Shown: one piece after another, positions 48,147 through 58,090 of the stretch
How positions within the stretch are numbered: the first letter of the stretch is position 1
Layout of the letters: each line of letters opens with the position of its first letter
NCBI GenBank assembly: GCA_013396635.1
Contig: WBMW01003950.1
Span: 1,899,308 to 1,963,307, forward strand
Direction of reading: 5' to 3'
DNA from: Penelope pileata
Taxonomy: Eukaryota; Chordata; Aves; Galliformes; Cracidae
DNA: 64,000 bases
The notes under the pieces: model-generated
What the model saw: the letters and a program-made list of their open reading frames with translations, nothing else
The model's database searches: none
Told to the model about the DNA's origin: nothing
Translations under genes and position numbers: made by a program

Positions 48147-49428
48147 GTACAGTGCGCTGAGGAATGTAATCACAGAGCTCATTTTTAAAAGCTGAATGAA
48201 AGTTACTGATACTTATGCAGAATTGTGTAGCTTAAAGAGCTTTTTGAAATGTTTAACAACTAAATGTTCTATCTTTGAATTTATTGCCATTCCGAGATTT
48301 TTGAATAGAAAAATATTTATATTTATTGGTTTTGTCATACATAAAAATAAATATATAGAGACATTTGTAGATCTGAAATTTATTCCAGTAGTATGATTAC
48401 TAGCTTATATATTAATGTAACAGCTCTGTTTTGCGTGTGTTTATGGTTTTCATGTCAATGGCAGAGCTACTTAGAATTTTGTTTTTTAATATACCTTGCA
48501 TCAAAAACCTATTTGCGAAATGCTTAAGGTGTATTTGTCTATTTGTTTGTGTAATTGCCTGTAATAACCTCATGGTATCTCATTCAAAGTTTACATGTGC
48601 TGAGATTCGTGATCAGATGCTTGTTGCAAAGGATTTTTGATTTGTGGTTGTTTTTTTTTTCTACCAGAAGAGGTCACTCATGGTTTTTTTGTTGTTTTTT
48701 TTTTTCCCCTTTTTTTCTTTTTTATGAAGCTGTATTCATACTTGAAACAGTCAATGGAGGCTGAATGTTTTGCTTGAGTACGGTTATGGAACAAAAATCA
48801 GACGGATTCTGATGTCAGTTTCCTTTTTCCAAAATGTAGACTTCTGTAATGTTAAGTACTTAACATTGAAAGCTTTTAAAGCTGTGCAAATATTCCAGCC
48901 TAAAGCTTCATTACATTCATAAAAGAAACGTTAAGATATTTATATATGGTGTCTTTTATCTTTCTTATTGAAGAATTAATTTGGTGAGGCAGTTCTTACT
49001 GTGGTCATATTAGAGCTGAGCATTCATTAATTTTTATGCTTCTTTGATCCATGGCTTTGAAAGATATATCTGAAACTACACTGCGTATTTTAGTGCCTCT
49101 TTGACAGCACAGCTGTATCATTAGATATTATTATTTTTTCCCCACCAATGAGATAAAGTTTAAATTTCTGTTTGCTATTATTAGTTAAACAGTGCATGAC
49201 CAGAACTGTCAGAACAGAATACTGTTTATTGTATTGATTGCTTTTCTGGGTTAACAGCAGTTGATTGCTCATAATGGGTTGTCTGTGTTGTAAGAATTTG
49301 TTCTTCAAATGTGTCACAAACTGCACACCATCCCAACCCCACCCAACCCAAAAAAAGAAGCCTCTCTGAATGTAGGTAGAGTTCTAGTTTGCATTACGTA
49401 ACATTTCTCCTCTCTGTGTTTAACTTAG
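48147..49428 (+). other. TMEM245: TMEM245 intron 8
   Basis: A 1.3-kb A/T-rich intron with T-runs at about 48651 and 48684-48724. Donor gtacag, acceptor tttaacttag. Nothing else seen. Confidence 0.85.
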
Positions 49429-49511
49429 GTACATCAAGAGAGCGTTCACATGATTCAAGTCACAAGCAGCTTGATCAATGAGACAGTAGCCAGTCACCCA
49501 GAATGGGCAAA
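49429..49511 (+). CDS. TMEM245: TMEM245 exon 9 (E9)
   Basis: 83 nt, enters in phase 0 and leaves in phase 2, encoding VHQESVHMIQVTSSLINETV, then ASHPEWA and two bases of an asparagine codon. It is the start of the soluble segment between helices of the AI-2E-like half; NET is a potential N-glycosylation site, relevant only if this side is luminal. Donor gtaaga, acceptor taacttag. Residues 372-399. Confidence 0.96.
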
Positions 49512-51639
49512 GTAAGAATGCTGAAGTGAATAGTATAGGGGATGAACAAGCTTTCAGCTGCTCCTACAGATAGTGGTGGTTTTTTTTTTTTNNNNNNNNN
49601 NNNNNNNNNNNNNNNTTTTTTTTTTTTTTTTTTTTTTTTTTTAACTTAAAAGTTCCCTAGGTGAACAGAAGTGGTGTAGTGACTGTTGCAGGCAGATGTA
49701 AAAAGATGTAAAAGCTGAAGTCTTAGGCAACAGCAATGTTTATCCATTATTCTGAAGGAGAGTCATGGGGTATCTCATCTGAGAACTATTGGGTCTTTGG
49801 TGAAGAGGGACAGCTGTATAAACTTCTCTAGTTATAGATTTTGTGAAAAAGTTTGAAGAGGATAGAGGTCAATATTTCGTAGGCTTTTACCTGGAAAAGA
49901 GAAGTAATGACAAAGAATATTCTAAAACATTGCGAGCTGAAAGCTGAATGATTTTTTCCGTGGAGAGAGCTGGCTGCAGAATGCCTTTGACAGAATAGAA
50001 GTGGAAAGAAATGTTTCTCGAGTGAACCACAAAAGAGTCCAGGCATACAAAGAGTGGTGGGTGGGGAAAGTTTGGTATGAAACACTTAAGAAGGGTTGTT
50101 CCTGTTTAGAGTAGATGTTACTTACAGTGGGAACGATGTAGATACATAATGATTAAAGCAAAAACAAGGTAAATATTAAGAGAGAGAGAAAATTATGAAA
50201 TAAATGAACATAGAGGAAAAATGAGGGTACACTGGTGAGCAAACTGACTGCGTGAACAGCAGAGTAGGAATAAGACTGAAGAGTGACTTTAAAGGAGGGT
50301 TATTCAGGTTTGCATTTGTTCTGCTTCAGCTAAACAGACCTTGAATAAAAGTGAGTCAAGGCACTTCATGGGGGAAAAAGAATCTTCTTCTAGACAAGAA
50401 TTGTTGATGCTTTTCAAGGGCACCTTCTAAATGAAAGTGACAATGGTTTAATAGGATTGAAAGAAATTGCATGCTGTATTATAAGAGCAAGAGCAGTTTT
50501 CAAAAACAGAACCAAAATGATATAGTTGATAAATGCTGCAGTAATGTGTTTTAACAATACTTAAGTAATCAGGGTCAAGAGAGAGCACTTAGAAATGCAT
50601 TTATTAACTCCTTCATGGCATCTCTTATATATTTGGCCTTCCCATTTTGCCACAGGACAGAAATAAGGAGGACTAATGAAAATGGAAGTTTGAATGTCCA
50701 AAGTTTGTTCACATAATGAGAATACTGAAGTACTAGCTGAGTAATTAGCAAAATGTTAGAATGTTTGCTTCCAGTTTTTGCCTCCAAATTTGAAGCATTC
50801 AGAACACCATCTTTTAATTCGGTAGGAAGAAGTCCACTTTCTGTCAAATCTAACAAGCTTTAGACAGCTTTCAAAGCTTAATGCTTAGATTATGTTTAGA
50901 GGTGAGTGACTGAAATTCTTCAAATTCCATTGCAGAACATTTCTGAAGAGTTATATGGACAGAAAGTCTTCCATGTTGAGTTAGATAACAAATGCAGCAG
51001 TTTTGGTTCCCAAATGCTTTTTTTTGGTTTTAGTTTTTTTGAAAGGCTCCAACATGTGTCATTGAATCAAGATGTAGAAAAAAAAATCAAAAGCAGGGAA
51101 TGCATGCCTTATATTCGCAAATGTTGATATGCTGGCAACTCAGTAGGTCCATTAGTTGAAAATGACATGAATCCCTGAAGATACTTATAAGCAGACAGCT
51201 TGGTAGAGACTTAGAAATAAGTGGTGCTCCAACCTATTACTTCATTCTGTTGCTTATGCAGAGAAACCGTATTAACGATTTGCATTCAGCTCGTAATTCA
51301 GAAGGATGTCTTTGGAACTAGAGAAGACTGCTTCATGCAGTATTTTCAAAAAACTAGAAGGCTAAGAAAATTTATAAGAATGTAATGCGAGTAAGTCTTT
51401 CTGGAAAAAGTTGAGATACCAATTGAACTAAGGTGTTAGGAACCTTAGTGAATTACGTATGTTATGCCGTGTTCTTTGACGTATAAGAACAAAATACTCT
51501 AGTTGTATTATGTTTAAGTATTTAACTGTTGTTTTTTCTAAATATTAATTTGTAGGGTGTTTCAGGTGTAATGAAATGGGTAAAATATGTAGCCGTTAAC
51601 TTTGTGTTCTTTCTTTACAAAAAACAAAACAACAACCAG
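49512..51639 (+). other. TMEM245: TMEM245 intron 9
   Basis: A 2.1-kb intron containing the poly(T)/N gap at 49581-49642. Its 3' end is A-rich (see the E10 acceptor). No exon or transposon recognised. Confidence 0.85.
49581..49642. repeat. Poly(T) tract containing a 24-N gap
   Basis: Eleven Ts, 24 Ns (49592-49615), then 27 Ts. The N run is an assembly gap inside a homopolymer whose true length is unknown. Intronic, so no coding sequence is affected. Confidence 0.95.
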
Positions 51640-51730
51640 CTGGCTTCCAGAAGCCCAGGTTTTTCAGAAGGCACTCAACTCAGCAGCTAATAATGTATAC
51701 CAGTATGGCCGAGAATGGATTACACATAAG
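51640..51730 (+). CDS. TMEM245: TMEM245 exon 10 (E10)
   Basis: 91 nt; completes the asparagine and encodes WLPEAQVFQKALNSAANNVY, then QYGREWITHK, ending in phase 0. It is a helical soluble stretch with NSAANN and aromatic residues, closely matching mammals (residues 399-429). The acceptor aacaaccag is preceded by about 20 purine-rich bases, so the pyrimidine tract is unusually far from the AG. Donor gtgaga. Confidence 0.96.
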
Positions 51731-52535
51731 GTGAGAGTCCCACCTGCCTTTTTTCTTTTTTAAATATTTTGATTTTCTGTATTTCATGTAAGTTAAAAAG
51801 AAATAGAAGGGTTTTTCTCAGTGACCCTTTTTTCATGTGGTTAACTGTTTTGCTGACAGATCTGTTCTTTCCAATCTCTCATCTGTGAGTGAAGGAAGGG
51901 TGGGAGTGATTTTGGTAGACTTTCTGCTTAGAGGAGTATTTATTTATAAGAGCTGAAAAATCTATCATCATCTTAATAAGACTGCCAATGAAAATACATC
52001 AAATAAAGATGACTAATTTTCATTGGGTTTTAACTGTCCAATTTTAGAAAATGTACCTTTTTTTTAACCACCAATATCCTAATTTCTGTGGTCTGCATGT
52101 GGTAGATTGACATATTATTTATTTTTTTTAAGTTAGCATTCTTCAGGAGGATTTATGAAGACCTTTATTTATACATTTTTATTTATACATATTTATACAT
52201 GATTTATAGCACACATCTCAAGTAATTAGAAATGTTTGCTCGGAATAAGATCAAGGATATTAGGTTGAGCTTTTCAGAGACAGCATTAGTTTTTCAGTGT
52301 AGAAAGAAGCCTTCAACTTAGTGTAGCAGAATGTGTTCTATCAGGTAAAAAAATCTTTGTTTTTAACCATATTGTTCTGAAGTGTATATTTTATATTGGT
52401 ATTTATGTTTTCTAGTTACTTGGGTTTGGACTGTGCCTTTACTGATAATTCCTTGTGATTCATCTAGCTTTGAGTTTGTCAGCAGATGCCAGCTTCATTC
52501 TGTCCTGTGTAATAACAGAGTTCTGTATGTTTCAG
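51731..52535 (+). other. TMEM245: TMEM245 intron 10
   Basis: About 0.8 kb. Contains an 11-bp perfect inverted repeat (51985-51995 with 52016-52026) and a TTTATACAT-rich block at 52160-52205. Acceptor tgtatgtttcag. Confidence 0.85.
52160..52205. repeat. Short tandem A/T-rich repeats
   Basis: Units of tttatacat recur three times or more with small changes. Simple intronic sequence. Confidence 0.7.
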
Positions 52536-52634
52536 CTCCATAAGATTTTAGGAGAAAAAGTGAACAACACTGCTGTGATTGAAAAACAAGTGCTAGAGCT
52601 TTGGGACAGGCTTTATCATTCTTGGTTTGTGAAG
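52536..52634 (+). CDS. TMEM245: TMEM245 exon 11 (E11)
   Basis: 99 nt, phase 0-0, 33 codons: LHKILGEKVNNTAVIEKQVL, then ELWDRLYHSWFVK. Conserved soluble helical segment of TMEM245 (residues 430-462) with a potential N-glycosylation site NNT. Acceptor gtttcag, donor gtgggt. Skipping it would keep the frame. Confidence 0.97.
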
Positions 52635-53234
52635 GTGGGTAACTTAAATGATATTTATTTAAACTGTCATTTACTACTTTGAGATAATTATGCAAAATAC
52701 GCATTTCTGAAACAGAGATTAGCAAGAAGCTTGGACCGCTGAGTAAATACCATAATGTTACAAAATTGAGTTGTTTAAAAAGAAACAAAGCAAAGCCCCA
52801 AGTGCGTAAGGTCATTCTGCACCTACAGTTTGAGTACATCCAAAACTGTCTTTCAGTGTCTTTTTATGCATGCAATTTAATGCATACATTGTTCACTATT
52901 TGTATTCAGTATCTCATAGTTCAGAGCTTTCTGTTGAATTTTTTGTGATATTGAGGGATTGGGAAAAAGCTGCTATTCTGCACAATTTGTGTAACTTTTA
53001 TTCATTTGTTTTTTTTTTTTTTGGTGAATTCCAATAATGGGTTCTGCACACTGAATCTTGAAAACATAAGAATTAAATCATTTTCATGCTGTCAATACTG
53101 TTTACCTGTAAAGGAAAAAGTAAGTGGTTCATTAGCCATGATGCAATGGAAATATCAAAATCCAAAAGAGGGACTGCTATATCTGTAGAAGAACTGAAAG
53201 CAGAAAACTGTTCTTTCACTGCCAGTCTTTTCTC

Positions 53235-53476
53235 TGCCCACTATAGGGATGAATGGGCAGGTGCTAGGAGAAGAGAAAGCAGAAAAATTATGCAGCAAAG
53301 GAGCTGGAACAGGCTGCCCAGAGAAGTGGGAGATATCCCATCCTTGGAAGTGTTCAAGGCCAGGCTGGATGGGGCACTGGGCACCCTGATCCATTGGTTG
53401 GCAACCAGCCCACAGCAGGGGGTTTGAGTCTGGATGGTCTTTAAGGTCTCTCCCAACCCAAGCCATTCTATGATAC
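53235..53476 (+). mobile_element. CR1 LINE, 3'-end fragment
   Basis: About 240 bp. The end of the reverse-transcriptase ORF is still readable as short words (SWNRLPREVGDIPSLEVFKA), followed by the 3' UTR (ggtttgagtctggatggtct, tctcccaacccaagccattc) and the tail attctatgat. It is 5'-truncated, + orientation, and less diverged in the readable stretch than the copies near 10.6 and 15.8 kb. Confidence 0.93.
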
Positions 53477-55806
53477 AAGAGATTTTGCTGACTGAAAGCA
53501 TGTAAGAGTAGTCAGTGTTGAACATTTGACCAAGAAAAGTGCCTGTGTTTTTGCTGTTGTCGCCTGTGGGCAAATGCAGTGTGGCACTGTGTGGTTCAGT
53601 TGGACATGTGCCACAGGAGTACAGTGCTACTGCAGTATGCAGCACAGCTTGGATCTCTTAGTTGCATCATGTTATTTCTTTCCTGCAGTTTGTTATTTGA
53701 GGGAAGACTGTGAGGTTTTGGTCTTGTAGATGCTCTAGCGTAGCAGAGTAGCAAGTGGCTTTGCTTCCGATCAAGATGTCAGAAAGAACTGCAGGAGCAC
53801 ATTGATGCTCACTGCCTACAGCCTTACTGTTTCTCCGATTACTGGTTCCATACTGTGTTAGCACTGGCTGCATGCTGAGCTGCAGCCACACGTCTGTGGG
53901 CTGCAGGTAACTGCTCCAGGGTTGCTTTGCAATCTTGTCCCTTCTGTCACACTCCATGTCCGTTTACAAGTCATACCCAGGTGATTTCCACCGGGCTACT
54001 TCCTTCTGTAATATTGCAATCGCCTTGTGGAGTCCTTCAGAGTAACTGAAAACTAGTAGACTAGTTGATATTCCTCCATTATTTCAGTTGTACAAGCGTA
54101 ATAATTACACTTAATTCTGAGGCTTGCGCTGTGTTGTTCTAGCCTGTGGGTGACTGAAGGACTGAAGCTGAGCATTCATACATGAAAGCTGTGGAGTTGA
54201 GGAAGAATTGCCAACAAAATGTGGATTCAGACATTAACCTCTACTTTCTGATGAGATCAGTAGATAGCAAATGGTGTGTATTTAGAAGGTTCTAGAGATG
54301 TTGTGAGAGTTTAATTACCCTTGAATCTATGTATTCAATGAACTAAAATAATGACAGAGTAATAAATCACTTGGAAGATGATGGCAGAAATGCAATTAAG
54401 GTGTCATCTTCAAGGAGAACCTCTCTTTCTAGTCCACTCAGTTATGGGGTTTTTTGTTTTGTTCTATTGTGTTTTAAGATCTAGTGAATTTGTTACATTG
54501 ACGGTTTCCTTAAATCCTGTATTTATCAGCAACTGATGCCTTAGGTGCTACAATTGGGTAATTCCTGAGTAACTAGGAACTTGAACATTAGCAACATGTA
54601 ACAAAATATACAAGTGATACTTAATTCTTCTTCGTGGTTTGAATCCTCTTTGAAAACAGGGCTGGAGGAACAGAAAATAGATTTCCCATGTAGTTTATAA
54701 ATACAAAAGGCCTGTTAGAGGGAGATTTTTGACTACTCGCTTGTTTCTGTTTTAAATAAACTATCAGATCAGAAGTGATCTCATCTCTGTTGTTGTGTAT
54801 CATTAAAGAACTTTGGTGATGGTGCATTGTAAGATTGTAAGAGAGAATTGATAGTAAACAAAGTATGATGCTCTTACATAAATCAGTGCGGAGACTTGGA
54901 ATAAGACGTGCTGTATATGTCAAAAAAGATACTGTCATTTTGAAAGCAGAATGGTGAGGTTAAAAGTTTTGAAAGATTCTAACAGATGTAGAGGGATGAG
55001 TCTCCTCAAGCCTTTAGAGCTTGAGGAGGTCTCTTACTGTTGAAGACAGGGGTGAGATGTTTTAATTTAACAAGTTGAATTATATTTGCTAATTGTAGAA
55101 TTTTGGCATCCTCTGAAACTCTTGTCACAGTCCCAGACTGAGTCAGATATTCTTATGGTGGTCAGGTGTGGTTGCTCAATAGGTAACTTCATACTTAGGA
55201 TGTAGTCACCTAAGTAATTAGCTGTTGTGTTTATGACCATTAGCGTCATTTCCTGTAGTCTTGCTGTGTTGCACTTACAAAGCTGTATAGTCAGAAGAGA
55301 TCCTACATACTTCCAGGTTATATTTTAGCTTTTGTGTGACTGATGTTGCTAGTGGAATAGCAGACAATAATTATAGGAAAACTAGTTGTTTTAGTGGCTC
55401 CTTTTATTGTTCTTTGTGGATTGTGCTGGAAGAAGTTGCACGTTGCATACAGTAAATTATGTAGGCAGTAACCAAAAATGTTACTCTTCCCTGTGTGCTT
55501 TCCTGAAGAGCAAAATAGGTAATATTGTCTCAGTCAAGCTGTAAAGCCGATGTTTAACTGAGATGAATTAGTGCAATGTACTTAACTGTAGTTATATCAG
55601 ATAATTAACTACAGTTTTTTGTCAGCTTTTAGTTTTCCAGGTGTACAGAAGAAATGTGTTCTTACTTCCAGGTATTTTTGGGGATGTCACTTAAAGCAGA
55701 CCTACCTCTTTAGGTACATGTTGGACGTGTTTCTCATTAAGAAAATCTTAGTCTTTGGCTTTCATGTTTCTCAAAACTATTTGTGTGTACGAAATCTTTA
55801 CGTCTT

Positions 55807-55826
55807 TCTCTCTCTCTCTCTCTCTT
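55807..55826 (+). repeat. (TC)n microsatellite forming the E12 polypyrimidine tract
   Basis: tctctctctctctctctctc directly before taag at the E12 acceptor. It is both a length-variable simple repeat and the U2AF-binding tract of a coding exon. Confidence 0.9.
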
Positions 55827-55829
55827 AAG

Positions 55830-55961
55830 AATGTAACACATTCTGGAAGACACAAAGGACACAAATGGCACATAAACCGTCAGAACAGCTGGCTTGGTGA
55901 TATTCTGGACTGGCAAGATGTTGCTTCATTTGTTCATGATAACATTGAAACATTTCTTTCG
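55830..55961 (+). CDS. TMEM245: TMEM245 exon 12 (E12)
   Basis: 132 nt, phase 0-0, 44 codons: NVTHSGRHKGHKWHINRQNS, then WLGDILDWQDVASFVHDNIE and TFLS. A basic, histidine-rich start (possible glycosylation site NVT) leads into the amphipathic helix before the next membrane segment. It matches mammalian TMEM245 with few changes. Acceptor within (TC)n then ttaag; donor gtatgt. The open frame runs past the donor by chance; E13 and the family protein support splicing. Residues 463-506. Confidence 0.97.
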
Positions 55962-57022
55962 GTATGTATTGTTTGCTGTTATTACCAAACCGGTCTCGTT
56001 TTAATGCTTTGTACTCCTACTAAGGATATGGCCTGCAAGTACATGGAAACTCTGGTGTTGTTATTTACAATTATTCATGCAGTAATTGTAAGTCTCCTTT
56101 GGATATATTCGTACTACAAATAGAACCAGTTGTGATGAGAGAGCTCTCCTGATTTCAACATCTTCATTGATCTGAGCTTGTCAGATTTCTTCCTGGGTGA
56201 GATTGTTATTGTAGGATTACCTGTGACATCTGTAGGCTGGTTTAAATGCTTCATATTCTATAGTTTACTTTTCTGTTTCTTGGAGGTTGCTTGTTTGAAA
56301 TTGTTCTTCCTTCATCTGTCTCTTCTACAAATTGTGTTATGTGCCAGATATTAGTTTGCTTCAGTGTTGTTTTTTTTGTAAAATGTATGACAAGTGCAGA
56401 GTTGGTGACTTTTATTTAAAAAAAAAATAAAAATTAAAAAATACTCATTTGTCTAGATTATAAATGGAATGTATTGACCAGGAGGTTGTGGCATACATGC
56501 ATATGTATGTGTATATATATGTGTGATATGTAAATGTGAGTGGTTTATAGTCTTACTTTTTTCCCTGAAATTATTATTCATTTACTTGAAAGCAACTTTA
56601 TTTCTCTTTTGTGGAACTTCCATGGAGAATGAATATTTTACACTGTGTGATTCCATGAATTAATGCACTGGACCTTTCATCTCGTGAGGAGAAAAAGAAA
56701 AAGCACTGAAAGCAAAAACTGAAGCAACTACATTTGTCTTAAAAATGGTGTTGAGTCTGAAGCATGTAACATAGAGCCAGTCCCTGGTACAGTTAATCTT
56801 TGACTTGAACTGTTGAACTGTTGTCATGATCTAGGAGTATCTTCAAGTTAGATATAATTAATACTCTTTCAAAAGGTATAAATACTAACTTGAATCGTAA
56901 CATTTTTGTGGATGCAGTTTAAGCTCTTACTTGCCCTGAGGCAGTTCTTGGTCCAGAGTGATCAGCATGTGTGCTTTATCTTCCCTCAAGTGCTGCTTAA
57001 ATGGCTACAGTTTCTATCATTT

Positions 57023-57066
57023 AAAAAAAAAAAAANTAATTAAAAAAAAAAAAAAAAAAAAAAAAA
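57023..57066. repeat. Poly(A) tract with an ambiguous base
   Basis: Runs of A either side of ntaatt, with a single N at 57036. Probably an imperfectly resolved homopolymer. Confidence 0.9.
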
Positions 57067-57957
57067 GTCGAGTGTAGTGAACCCTTTTCAGATAATGGTG
57101 AAAATTTGCTTAATTCTTTCTCGAAGTTGACGGTGCATGCTTGAGGGGAAGTTATAAAAATGCATAGCATATCGTCATTGAAAATCAATATTGGTTCTAG
57201 CTAAGAAGGAGAGGAGTAGGTGAAACTAAGCTACGCAGTAGCTAGCCATTTCCTTTACTGCATTGCTACATGGTGCTCAGAAACCATGATGTGCGTGCTT
57301 CAGTGATCTAAATAGGCTAAAATAATGGAGGGAATAGTGAAAAGAGAATAAATATTTAAAATTGAGGTACATCAGTGTTAAAAATTTTCATCTAGCTAGA
57401 ACGCTTTATATTCTCTGAAGTCTGGTTTAGAAATACAGGAAAAATGCCAACAGTTGGTTTGCCTTCCTGTTTATATCCATGAACTCATTGCTCATCAGCT
57501 GTGGGGAAATACCTGCCCTTTTTGTCCATACGTTCGTGTCCTTACTGACAGACTGTAAATTGGTCAGCATAGTACAAGTATGAGATCCTGATTTCAATCC
57601 TTGTTGGGTAGCGTTTTCTTTGCTGGCTGTCTCATAAACAATGGCATAAATATTAACCACGCTGTTTCAAATTAGAATCAATGAAAACCTGATGTGTATT
57701 TGCCTATGCCGTTAAGGCTTGGATATGATAAAAATAATCATAGTTAAACTTAGTTAACTTAAATCTGGTATTTTAAGCAAGTTGCTTCACCTATCCTAGG
57801 ATACAGTGGAGGCTTACTGTTTTCCAGATTTATGTTTTTATCAGAGAATGGCCATCCTTCTCTTTGTGTTTTAAGGAAGAACAATGAGTTTATAGAACAG
57901 CATGCTGAACTGGGAAGGATCGATATTTTAAATCAAACGGGTGTTTTTGGGGAGGAT

Positions 57958-58090
57958 GGGTTTTTTGTTTTTTGTTTTTTTTTCCCCTGTGGGGTCTTAG
58001 TTTGCACTTTTGTGGGTTTTGTTGTTGTTTTGTAGGGTTTTTTTCTGTTGTTTTTCTGTGGTTTTTTTTTTTTTTTTTGTATGTATGTGT
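57958..58090. repeat. T/G-rich low-complexity tract
   Basis: Repeated blocks of T broken by G and GTT, ending in tatgtatgtgtgtgtgc. The open frame that crosses it (phenylalanine, valine and glycine only) is a composition artefact. Confidence 0.8.

Larger units (their letters stand above)
52635..55829 (+). other. TMEM245: TMEM245 intron 11
   Basis: A 3.2-kb intron with a T-run near 53010-53022, a CR1 fragment at 53235-53476, an 11-bp hairpin at 55584-55616 and a (TC)n tract abutting the E12 acceptor. Confidence 0.85.
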
